Origin: SIG459 sp045538735
GTDB taxonomy: Bacteria; Bacillota; Clostridia; Oscillospirales; Oscillospiraceae
Length of the DNA stretch: 64,000 nt
Assembly: GCA_045538735.1 (NCBI GenBank)
Contig: JAZSRY010000011.1
Location: 4,801-68,800, forward strand
Direction: 5' to 3'
The position numbers were made by a program, and so were the translations under genes. Below are positions 10,381 to 18,604 of the stretch, in pieces. Each line of letters starts with the position of its first letter. Position 1 is the stretch's first letter. Under the pieces are notes generated by a model. That model did no database searches. It was not told the origin of the DNA and was given only the letters and a program-made list of their open reading frames with translations.

Positions 10381-10425
10381 AGTCTATCCTCCTTTATTTA
10401 ATATTTTTACATAAGACCCACAAAT

Positions 10426-10506
10426 TCACTCAACAGGCACAAAGCCGTTTCGTATTTCGTTTTCAACTATAATAGAAAACGAGCAATTTGTATCCTTATT
10501 GTTCAT
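10426..10506 (-). CDS. 26-codon ORF upstream of the secreted protease
   Basis: An ATG preceded at six bases by GGGGTGA opens a 26-codon frame ending 45 bases before the protease gene on the same strand. The peptide starts MNNKDTNCSF, contains one Cys and no hydrophobic leader. It may be a leader peptide, a small secreted-peptide substrate, or chance. The rest of 10381-10939 is very AT-rich with no other gene visible. Confidence 0.3.
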   Translation of the reverse strand: MNNKDTNCSFSIIVENEIRNGFVPVE

Positions 10507-10871
10507 TGGACTCACCCCTATACTTTACATTTCATAACAGTTAAATTAAAGGAAAGTTATATTCTTTTGTGTAAGTATGCGTTACATTCATTATATAGCA
10601 AAAGCATATGTTTCTTAAAATTGTCCATTTTACTAATTACAGTTTATATGCTATGAATCTCATCACAACTATGAACAATTACACACACCTTCTCCTATGT
10701 TTAGAATATAACATATTAAATCCGTTCATTCAATTGTCATTTGCTAATAATTTTATCACTCTTTTATGTGTAAACTAGATAATTATTTAGGGTAATATCA
10801 TATTGCCATAAAATATTGTTTTATTGGAACAGCTTGGTACTAAGCATTCAAATTACATATAGTCATAAATT

Positions 10872-10907
10872 AAAAAGACCAACAGTTTATAAGCTGCTGG
10901 TCTTTTT
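10872..10907. terminator. Bidirectional terminator
   Basis: AAAAAGACCAACAG pairs with CTGCTGGTCTTTTT (one mismatch); T-runs occur on both strands. It closes the ABC permease gene (10940-14290, minus strand). Confidence 0.8.
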
Positions 10908-10939
10908 AAATATGTTATTAAGATAAATTTACTAATGAA

Positions 10940-13900
10940 CTATTCTCTTTCGCTGAGGAGACTCATAAGATGGGTTCTGCCGACAGCGAGGACGGAGGCC
11001 CCCGCGCCGAGAAGGTAGCAAAGAGCAAAAATCGCCGCAGCCCACCACCAGAGCAGACTGCCGGTGAAGATAAGCAAAATCACGCATCCCAAAATACTGC
11101 CGCAAAGACACAGCAGAGCCTGTTCAAGGAAGAAGCTCATAAACACACGCATTCGGCTTGTGCCCAGACCCCGCAAAATGGCAAACTCCATTCGTCTCGT
11201 GTTGACCATCAGCCAGCTTATTATAAAGCCAAGGACAGCCATAAGGGCGAAGAGCACAGGGAAGAGCAGCTGCGAGAAGGAAATGTATCTTCCCAGACCG
11301 CCCACAGTTTCCACAAAGGAACGGTCGAAGAGGAGCACAGTTGTGCGGTTGGAGCGCAGACCGTCCACCCGTGAGAAGCTCTTGCTGTTGAGATAATCTC
11401 GGAGCGCGTCCAGCTCAGCGGCGCTTTCCATGGTGAAGACACAGGTGGAGAAGCGGGAGTTATAGAAGAAATATTTATCTCTGTCCTCCGTGGTGTTGAA
11501 GCGAAGCTCAACGCGCTCGCCATCTGGGAGAAGATCCTTTTCCCCGCTTATCCAGCCCTCATCGCACCAGAGGGTGAGAGGGGCGTAAATATTGGCGTCG
11601 CTGCCCGTCTGGGAGAAGGAGCCGACAATATAAAGATCGCGGAAGCTTTCGAACTTTTCGCCGTTCACAAGGTAACGGAAATTCACCTGAATGCTGTCTC
11701 CGAGACCGAGTTCGAAACGCTCCATCAGGCTTTGGGGCATAAGGCAGGGAACGGGATCTGCTTCCTTCTCGGCGGCCAGAAGAGTGGGGTAGCGGTAGAA
11801 GGACATGGTTTCAAGCACGCTTGCGCAGGCTTCAGGGTCGGAAAGGAAGCTCTCGTCCCAGCCGGGGAGCCAGCTGACATCGGGAGTGCTGCCGTAAATG
11901 AATTCTCCCGCAGCATCAAGACCGTCTAACGCCACAAGCTCAGGCTGACGGCTTATCCAGCCGTCGCGTGCATCCTCGGCGAAAGAACCTGTGCCGAAGT
12001 CGGGCATATCAATTGCGAACCAATAGTTAAAGCCTATGGATACGCTTATATCCTCAAGCATGCCGCTTTCCCAAAGGGTGCGGGCGTTTTCGGGGGAGAT
12101 GACAAGCTCTGTGCTGCGTCTGCCGTTGGTGCTGACGGCGCGTCCCGAAATTTCCGTGTCACGGTAAAGGGCGTCCATCTGCTGACTCCAAAGTCCCGAA
12201 GCATTGGCAAGTATGCCAAGGAAAATGCTGAGGACAAGGGCTGCGGCGGGGACAACTCCGCTGCGCCAGCCCCCGCGGCGGGCGCTGAGAAGGGCGAAAC
12301 GGAAAGCGCCCTTTCCCGCAAGAGAGGTGCCGCCCTTGGGCACGCGGACGGAGAGCTTACCCTTTTTGGGAGCGGTCTGCTTTCGGGCGATGCCAAGGAA
12401 GATGCGGCAAAGCAGAAGACTGAGAATGAATATGAATGCAAAGGCTGCTATGGCGGGCCAAAGAGGTGTTTCGCCGAGAGGCAGCACCTCGCGCACCACG
12501 CCCACGGCAGCTTCGCTGTAGCGTCCGTCCACCGCATATAGCTCCTTGGCGGCGGAGAAGGCAATGGCGATTATCTTTTTCAGCACCGCTGCGCCCAAAG
12601 ACGCGCCTATAAGGGAGGCGGCTCCTGAAATCAGCACAGCGCCCGAGAGAAGCCAAAGGCTGATTTTGCCCTTGGGAGTGCCGAGAGAAAAGAGCACATT
12701 GACGGTTTCCTTCTGTCTGCCCACGAAAAGATAGGCGAAGAGGAAAATTACCGCAAGCGCACCGCAGGCGGAAGCGAAGGTGACGGCAAGGGCGGTGCTG
12801 CGCATAGTCTCAAGAGGCTGGGCTACAGAGGAATAGCCCTGGTCGAAAAGGGTCACGCGGACACCCTCAGGAGAAAGCGCCTGCATAGCCTCCGCAGCCT
12901 GACGGGCGGAAGCATTGTCCAAGAGAGCGCGTCCTATGCGGTAGCCGTAATGCTCGCTGCCGAAATCGCCCTCTGCATCGCTGACCCAGACATAGCCGTA
13001 ATAATTCTCGGGCATTGTGGAGATACCCACAACTTCAAGGGCGGAGCTTCCTCCGTTTTCGCGGACATCAAAGCGGTCGTCGGGGGAGGATGCGAAATAG
13101 TTGATATTTATTTTGTCACCGAGGCTGAGCTCCATCTGGCGGGCAATGTCGCCGCTGACAAGGCAGACGCCTTTTTCTCCTGCCGCGGGGAAACGCCCCT
13201 GCTCAAGACGGAAAATATTCTGCTGAAAAGCCTCCAGAGAGGCAATGTCCGCGGAAGCTTCAACGGTGGCATAGTTGTTTGCGCGGGAATAGTAGTCCGC
13301 GTACTCATAGAAAATAGGGGCAGCCTCGCTATCGCGGGTGTCCTGCCAGGGCTCAGTTTCGCAGCCCTCATAAAAATCCGTTATGGCGAAGCGGAGGTGG
13401 GCGGAGTTGCTGGTCACGAACTGACCGTGGATAGTGTAGCGGCGCCCCCTTTCGGGAGTGAAGTCGTGACCGTTACTGTCGATTATAACTGCTTTGGCGC
13501 CTTCAATATCGCGGGAATATAGAATGTTGTTTGTGATGGCACTCCAGCCCTGCAGCACCTGCCCCTCATAGCCATAAAGCCCCATGATGCTGTCATAAAA
13601 ATGGCTGGTCTCAAACTTTGAGGCAGGTACGCGGACTCGCTCGCTGTCATTGACATATTCAACATAGGTATCGGCGCCTATTATGTATTCGCCGGTGAGC
13701 TCGTGGAGCTCGTAATAGATCGTCTCTCCGGTGGTGGTGTCGCGCTGCCAGATATAGCCGCTGCGGCTGCCATAGAAATTCACAAAGCCGCTGTCAAACT
13801 CGGGGGTGTGAAGCCGCGCCGTCCAGTTGAGGCTGTCCATAGCGTAAAAGGTCTCGGGCAGCTCATCCTCGGTGAGATATATTTCCCCGCCTGTCCAAAG

Positions 13901-14290
13901 CTCGGTGAACTGAATAAACTCAATCACTGCGCGGTTTGAGTAGGCGCTCTCACCCTGACGCTTGAAGCCCTCTATAAAGGCTAATCCGGAGTCTGTTTTC
14001 TCCCAAAGCTCAACCCCATCAACGGCGGAGATGGCGGCAGAGTCGGTTGCCGCCGCGGCGGAACGGGCAAAATCATCGGCTGCGTTCTCGTCGGGATAGT
14101 CCGCTCCCATATACTCCACAAGGGCTATGGAGGTGTAGTTCTCGTCCAGCACTTCAAGCTGCGCCGAGCAATATGCCCACATTCCGGTGCCGAGAGTGAG
14201 GGAGAGAGACATAAGGAGAATAAGCACCGTGAAAAGTGCTGTTCGTCCCCGCCCGCGAAGGGTGGATAAAATTCCGTTTCTCAGTATCAT
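10940..14290 (-). CDS. FtsX/MacB-family ABC transporter permease
   Basis: 1116-residue permease: one N-terminal membrane segment (~16-36), a ~470-residue extracytoplasmic region, an FtsX-type membrane bundle (~505-640), another segment (~690-710), a second extracytoplasmic region, and a C-terminal FtsX bundle (~990-1110). This is the architecture of Firmicutes transporters such as the BceB/MacB superfamily, which move peptides or lipoproteins or sense antimicrobial peptides by mechanotransmission. Ribosome site GGAG precedes the ATG. The partner ATPase gene ends six bases upstream. The region is markedly GC-richer than the peptide locus next to it, suggesting different ancestry. Substrate unknown. 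Confidence 0.85.
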   Translation of the reverse strand: MILRNGILSTLRGRGRTALFTVLILLMSLSLTLGTGMWAYCSAQLEVLDENYTSIALVEYMGADYPDENAADDFARSAAAATDSAAISAVDGVELWEKTDSGLAFIEGFKRQGESAYSNRAVIEFIQFTELWTGGEIYLTEDELPETFYAMDSLNWTARLHTPEFDSGFVNFYGSRSGYIWQRDTTTGETIYYELHELTGEYIIGADTYVEYVNDSERVRVPASKFETSHFYDSIMGLYGYEGQVLQGWSAITNNILYSRDIEGAKAVIIDSNGHDFTPERGRRYTIHGQFVTSNSAHLRFAITDFYEGCETEPWQDTRDSEAAPIFYEYADYYSRANNYATVEASADIASLEAFQQNIFRLEQGRFPAAGEKGVCLVSGDIARQMELSLGDKININYFASSPDDRFDVRENGGSSALEVVGISTMPENYYGYVWVSDAEGDFGSEHYGYRIGRALLDNASARQAAEAMQALSPEGVRVTLFDQGYSSVAQPLETMRSTALAVTFASACGALAVIFLFAYLFVGRQKETVNVLFSLGTPKGKISLWLLSGAVLISGAASLIGASLGAAVLKKIIAIAFSAAKELYAVDGRYSEAAVGVVREVLPLGETPLWPAIAAFAFIFILSLLLCRIFLGIARKQTAPKKGKLSVRVPKGGTSLAGKGAFRFALLSARRGGWRSGVVPAAALVLSIFLGILANASGLWSQQMDALYRDTEISGRAVSTNGRRSTELVISPENARTLWESGMLEDISVSIGFNYWFAIDMPDFGTGSFAEDARDGWISRQPELVALDGLDAAGEFIYGSTPDVSWLPGWDESFLSDPEACASVLETMSFYRYPTLLAAEKEADPVPCLMPQSLMERFELGLGDSIQVNFRYLVNGEKFESFRDLYIVGSFSQTGSDANIYAPLTLWCDEGWISGEKDLLPDGERVELRFNTTEDRDKYFFYNSRFSTCVFTMESAAELDALRDYLNSKSFSRVDGLRSNRTTVLLFDRSFVETVGGLGRYISFSQLLFPVLFALMAVLGFIISWLMVNTRRMEFAILRGLGTSRMRVFMSFFLEQALLCLCGSILGCVILLIFTGSLLWWWAAAIFALCYLLGAGASVLAVGRTHLMSLLSERE

Positions 14291-14296
14291 AGGCGC

Positions 14297-14962
14297 TTAC
14301 TCCTTTACAGCGCCGTCACGGAGTTCCAGAATGCAGTCCGCCTTTGAGGCAAGAGCCATATCGTGGGTGACAATTATGACGCAGTAGCCGTCTTTGTGGG
14401 CAAGGTCGCAAAGGAGAGAGGCGATATTTTCGCTGTTGGCGGTGTCCAGATTGCCGGTGGGCTCGTCCGCCAGCAAAATGCCGGTTTCCATGCCGAGAGC
14501 GCGGGCTATGGCCACACGCTGCTGCTCGCCGCCGGAGAGCATAGTGGGATAACGGTTGAGGGCACTTTCAGGCAGACCTACTCTTGCAATAAGCTCCGCT
14601 GCCTTTTCCCGAGCATCGCGGACCTTCATTCCACGAAGCTCCATAGGATACATCACATTTTCCGCAACGGTAAGCAGGGGGAAAAGCCGGAAGTTCTGGT
14701 AAATTACCGCAACCTTTTCTCTGCGGTAGGCTTCAAGCTTGGCCTCCGCCGTGGAAACTCCGCCGCACAAAACCTCGCCTTCCGTGGGCAAATCAAGCCC
14801 TGCCATCAGGGAAAGAAGGGTGGTTTTGCCGCTGCCGCTGCGTCCCACAATGGCGTGAACCTTGCCTGCCTCAAAGCTATAGCTTATCCCTTTGAGAGCT
14901 TCAACCTTCTGATACTGGGTTTCGTATACGTATTGTATGTTTTTCAAAACTACACACTTCAT
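14297..14962 (-). CDS. ABC transporter ATPase (LolD/MacB type)
   Basis: 221 residues, full-length single nucleotide-binding domain: Walker A GRSGSGKTT near residue 39-47, Q-loop YQNF, signature LSGGEQQR, Walker B ILLADEPTGNLD, H-loop VTHD. The LSGGEQQRVAIARAL/DEPTGNLD pattern is that of the LolD/MacB/FtsE group that pairs with FtsX-type permeases. It is directly followed by the permease gene, forming a two-gene unit separated from the peptide locus by a terminator. Confidence 0.9.
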   Translation of the reverse strand: MKCVVLKNIQYVYETQYQKVEALKGISYSFEAGKVHAIVGRSGSGKTTLLSLMAGLDLPTEGEVLCGGVSTAEAKLEAYRREKVAVIYQNFRLFPLLTVAENVMYPMELRGMKVRDAREKAAELIARVGLPESALNRYPTMLSGGEQQRVAIARALGMETGILLADEPTGNLDTANSENIASLLCDLAHKDGYCVIIVTHDMALASKADCILELRDGAVKE

Positions 14963-15002
14963 TTGAGCATACCCAGTCCTTTCAACTTATTTGGGTGTAC
15001 TA

Positions 15003-15024
15003 AAAAGGGGGGATTTGTCCCCCC
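15003..15024 (-). terminator. Terminator after the five-cysteine peptide gene
   Basis: On the minus strand GGGGGG-ACAAAT-CCCCCC is followed by TTTTTA. It separates the peptide/radical SAM/exporter transcript from the downstream ABC transporter pair, so peptide mRNA probably ends here unless read-through occurs. Confidence 0.75.
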
Positions 15025-15095
15025 CTCCTAAGCAGGCATAACAGCATGATGTTTGTTTGACTGTAGTTGCGATTAAATTATTTTATGACGCAGAT

Positions 15096-15272
15096 TTAGC
15101 TCTGCCCAAATCCAGGGGTCGCAGGGGGATCACATCTTATTACGAATACAGGGCAATGGGGACCACAAGGTCCATCTCCATTTTCTTTGGGACCGCAATA
15201 AGAAGCACAGTTGGTGTCGGCATCGCCATTGTTGGGATCAGGGAATATTCCAGGGAGTATCAAGTATTCCAT
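15096..15272 (-). CDS. Putative cysteine-rich RiPP precursor peptide
   Basis: 58-residue peptide starting MEYLILPGIF. The ATG at 15272 is chosen over an upstream in-frame ATG because a perfect AGGAGG lies six bases before it. The N-terminal third is hydrophobic with Pro/Asp (possible leader); then five cysteines at 22, 26, 36, 40 and 47, forming two C-x3-C pairs (CASYC and CGPHC) plus one; the tail is Pro/Gly-rich. The gene begins 13 bases after a radical SAM/SPASM enzyme gene, and an exporter precedes that. Small Cys-rich peptide plus SPASM enzyme plus exporter is the layout of thioether (sactipeptide/ranthipeptide-like) products. It does not have the six-Cys SCIFF pattern. Class and bioactivity are unknown. 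Confidence 0.7.
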   Translation of the reverse strand: MEYLILPGIFPDPNNGDADTNCASYCGPKENGDGPCGPHCPVFVIRCDPPATPGFGQS

Positions 15273-15285
15273 GTAGTACCTCCTA

Positions 15286-16584
15286 TTATTTAATGATATC
15301 ATGCCTGCTTACTCTTTTTGCTATTTCTAACAAGTATTTTTTCAATGTAGATTCATAATAAAAGCAGCGATCATATTTTTCAGTCCTCACATCGAATGGA
15401 CAACCGCCCATACATATGGGTAGAAGCTTGCAACTTCTACATTTTCTATCTTGGGTTGGGTCGTATTTTATGTATAGAATCTCGTTCATTATATCCCAGG
15501 ATTTATTGCATATGTTGCCGATACTTAGATTTTTTCGACCAATGTCAGACCAACACTTATAGATTTCTCCATCTGCTGCTATTACATAAGCTCCAACCGC
15601 GTCAGCGCAACATACATTACCCCTAAGTTTAGGGTATTTCTTCATGATTTTTAAATCGTTTTTTTCCGCTAATATTTTTTCAAATTCAAATTCAAAAAAC
15701 TCCTCTTTTGACATACAATCAGAAAGCGGATGACAATCATTACTGTTCCTGATGGGAGAAATGTATACTAAAATGTTGTTAACTTGATTGGATTTTAACA
15801 GAGCATTTAATTCGTGTGCGGCTGAAAGGTTGTTTTTATCGATGTTGATCCTAAGCGATGTCTTTAGCTCGGGAAGATTGTCTAAAGAGATTACGTTGCT
15901 GATTATTTGTTGAAATGTACCGGAACCTGACATGTGAGGGCGCTTATTGTTGTGATTTTTTTCGCAACCGTCTAATGTGATTTGACAGCTTGTAATGCCT
16001 AGTTTTACAAGTTGGTGGGCAGTTTCGAGGGTCATTAGATAGCCATTAGTAATAATAGCGGCGGAATAATCAAGTTTGTATTTTTTGGCAAGCTCCATAA
16101 AGCGGACGCTTAGGCTCGTGATAATATCCATTGCCAATAGAGGTTCTCCGCCATACCATGTTATATTTAGTTTTTTTATATACTTTGCCTTATCTTCGAC
16201 AAAAGCAACCAAAGCATTCTGTGTTTCTACAGTCATTGTAGACTGATTTTCCGAGCCTTTTTCATAACAATATATGCATCTAAAGTTGCAAGCTGAAGTT
16301 GGGGCTATTGTGAGTGAAAGACATGAAGTGGCATAGCGGTTAACATTGATGCGATGTTGCAATATTGCCAATTCATCGAATGAGTCATCTGTAAGAAAAC
16401 CACCCTTAACTAGCTCATTAATTAATTCGGGTTGCAATTGGTACGACGGGTCGTAAATATACTTCTCTAGTTCACGGAAATTAGCCAAACTTATGTACGC
16501 TAGAGCATTTGTGAAACTGTTGTATGCGATATATGAATCTTTTGACTCGTCAAAATAAAACATATTGTACTTTGACACTTTCAT
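15286..16584 (-). CDS. Radical SAM/SPASM peptide-maturation enzyme
   Basis: 432 residues. Residues ~1-85 form an N-terminal region like the precursor-binding part of peptide-modifying enzymes. The radical SAM cluster motif is CNFRCIYC (Cys99, 103, 106), followed by a GGEPLL motif. The C-terminal ~100 residues carry the SPASM cysteines (NVCC, IYKCW, CRSCKLLPIC, GGC, RCFYY) for auxiliary iron-sulfur clusters. Such enzymes install thioether or C-C crosslinks in ribosomal peptides using S-adenosylmethionine. AAGGAGAA lies before the ATG. Adjacent gene order (exporter, this enzyme, Cys-rich peptide) supports the 58-residue peptide as substrate. Confidence 0.88.
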   Translation of the reverse strand: MKVSKYNMFYFDESKDSYIAYNSFTNALAYISLANFRELEKYIYDPSYQLQPELINELVKGGFLTDDSFDELAILQHRINVNRYATSCLSLTIAPTSACNFRCIYCYEKGSENQSTMTVETQNALVAFVEDKAKYIKKLNITWYGGEPLLAMDIITSLSVRFMELAKKYKLDYSAAIITNGYLMTLETAHQLVKLGITSCQITLDGCEKNHNNKRPHMSGSGTFQQIISNVISLDNLPELKTSLRINIDKNNLSAAHELNALLKSNQVNNILVYISPIRNSNDCHPLSDCMSKEEFFEFEFEKILAEKNDLKIMKKYPKLRGNVCCADAVGAYVIAADGEIYKCWSDIGRKNLSIGNICNKSWDIMNEILYIKYDPTQDRKCRSCKLLPICMGGCPFDVRTEKYDRCFYYESTLKKYLLEIAKRVSRHDIIK

Positions 16585-16619
16585 ATTTCGTTCTCCTTCG
16601 TACTTTGTTTTTATATGGA

Positions 16620-18350
16620 TTAATCTGATACAACCTTTTTGGGAGATACTTCAGTTACCATATCTGAGTCCAGCACAATAATTTTTGTGGCAAACTGTGC
16701 ATAATGCAATTCGTGGGAAATAATAATTGCAGTTGATTCGGAAGATGCAAAAATTGATTCAAATATCTGTTCCTCGATTTCGGAGTCGAGATGACTTGTA
16801 GGTTCATCAAATACTAACAGACTGTTTTTCCTGAGGAACATTCTGGCTAGAGCTAGGCGTTGGCGTTCACCTCCAGAAAAATCAATGCCACCTTCATATA
16901 ATTGGTTTGTTAGTGGAGTGTCAATTTTCAGTGGTAGTTGAGATATTTTATCCCATAAGTCAACTTTTCGCAGAGCTTCTTCTATTTCGTGGTTTGAGTA
17001 GTCTCCTTCATAGCATAAATTATCTTTTATGGTGAATGCATACAGTGGACATGACTGAAACAAAGTACCTATGTTTTTTCGCAATGATGCAACTGAATAT
17101 TCTTTGATGTTATGGCCATTTATTAGAATGGTTCCTTCACTTGGCTCATACAGCCGCAACAACAGTTTAACCAATGTAGACTTACCGGTTCCATTTTTAC
17201 CAGAAATAAATACCCTGTCTCCGCGATTAATTGAGAAGCTTGTAGAGCGAATGGCGTAAGTACAACTATTAGGATACTTGAAACTGACATTATCGAATAC
17301 TACAGAGTTTATACCTGACTCGTCAATCTCTAAATTGCCAGTGCGATAATTAGATTTTAGTTCAATAAATTCTAGATAGTCTTTTATATAGAAGTCATTT
17401 TCGTAGAATCTGCTATAAATCTCTTGAATCTGAGAAATACACTTTTTAAGTCGTGAATACGAATTCTGCGAAACAACGAACATGTCAAACCATATTACAT
17501 TAGTTAATACCATGTAACCGAAGTAAGCTGTTACAAAAAATGTTTCGAAAGATGTAATACAGGCATGGGCTGCATTTTGTTTGCCTATGTCTTTGCTTAG
17601 AGCGTATGTTTCTGACACGATAGTATCTGTTATGTTTTTCTTATGTGAAAAAATTGTGTTAGACAGCGGATTTGCTCTAAGGTCTGTCATATGTTCTGGA
17701 GACCAGAACAGCCTGTAGATATAATTTAGCTTTTTGCTGTGCCCAGCTCGCTTTTGATAGTATGCATACTTACGCCTTTTTGTTTTGTTAGAGAGTTGGG
17801 ATTGAACAATTGCGACTAGGAGCAGAAAGATTAGCGCGACAGGATTCATCCAAGATAGAATAAAGGTGATGATCATAAATTCAAGGATAACGGCTACAGT
17901 TTGCGAAAGAATGCTTATAGACTCTGTATAAATGCTGCAGCTGTGTTCAAATATCATTGTGTACGTATCATATGCCTTTTCGCTTGCAAAGTAATCCATA
18001 TTAAGAGAGAGGCTTGCATTAAGAAAATCCGTCATTACTGACGATTTTAATTCTTCTTCTAAGCTGGAAAGGGTTGGTGTAATAAGACTACGTACAAGTA
18101 CAACTAGTAATTCGATAGATATTGACACGATCAGAATAGCAACGAAACTAATACAATCTTCAGCCCTAAGCATTTCAAGTAGGAATTTGGGTAATAACAG
18201 AGAGGTGGTAAAAACGGCTACTGTTAGCAGGGCGTCAAGAATTTTTAAATAGAAGAAACGAGGGGCTTTTTTAATTACAGATTTTAGTATTTTGATAGCC
18301 CGTGTTAACCTGTTGTATAATAAAAATGATTTCATATACTTAATAAACAA
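16620..18350 (-). CDS. ABC transporter (fused permease-ATPase), probable peptide exporter
   Basis: 576 residues, half-size ABC exporter: about five to six membrane segments in residues 25-310, then an ATPase domain with Walker A SGKNGTGKST (~382), signature FSGGERQRLALAR (~488), Walker B LLVFDEPTSHLD and ISHE switch. There is no N-terminal C39 peptidase domain, so leader removal must be done elsewhere. It lies 35 bases upstream of the radical SAM gene in the same direction. The start is uncertain: TTG at 18350 or ATG at 18335, neither with a good ribosome site. Export of the modified peptide is inferred. Confidence 0.85.
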   Translation of the reverse strand: MFIKYMKSFLLYNRLTRAIKILKSVIKKAPRFFYLKILDALLTVAVFTTSLLLPKFLLEMLRAEDCISFVAILIVSISIELLVVLVRSLITPTLSSLEEELKSSVMTDFLNASLSLNMDYFASEKAYDTYTMIFEHSCSIYTESISILSQTVAVILEFMIITFILSWMNPVALIFLLLVAIVQSQLSNKTKRRKYAYYQKRAGHSKKLNYIYRLFWSPEHMTDLRANPLSNTIFSHKKNITDTIVSETYALSKDIGKQNAAHACITSFETFFVTAYFGYMVLTNVIWFDMFVVSQNSYSRLKKCISQIQEIYSRFYENDFYIKDYLEFIELKSNYRTGNLEIDESGINSVVFDNVSFKYPNSCTYAIRSTSFSINRGDRVFISGKNGTGKSTLVKLLLRLYEPSEGTILINGHNIKEYSVASLRKNIGTLFQSCPLYAFTIKDNLCYEGDYSNHEIEEALRKVDLWDKISQLPLKIDTPLTNQLYEGGIDFSGGERQRLALARMFLRKNSLLVFDEPTSHLDSEIEEQIFESIFASSESTAIIISHELHYAQFATKIIVLDSDMVTEVSPKKVVSD

Positions 18351-18604
18351 AGCAATAGTGTGAAAAAATTATTATGAACATTTACTTAGTGCAACATAAC
18401 TACATATAAATTATATATTTAAAGAACGGATTATTCAATTATTAATCGTATAGAATTATATGATTGATTTTTGTTAATAATATACGAATGAAAATATATA
18501 TTATTTGTAAAATCACTATTTATGGGTTGCCTGACCATTCGTAGAGCGGGTATATAAGGAACTATTTAAGATATGAAACTGATAGTGATATGGTCTACAT
18601 CAGC

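Noticed and set aside
12950..13522. 190-codon frame antisense to the MacB-like permease
   Set aside because: High GC causes open frames on the other strand; no homology pattern seen.
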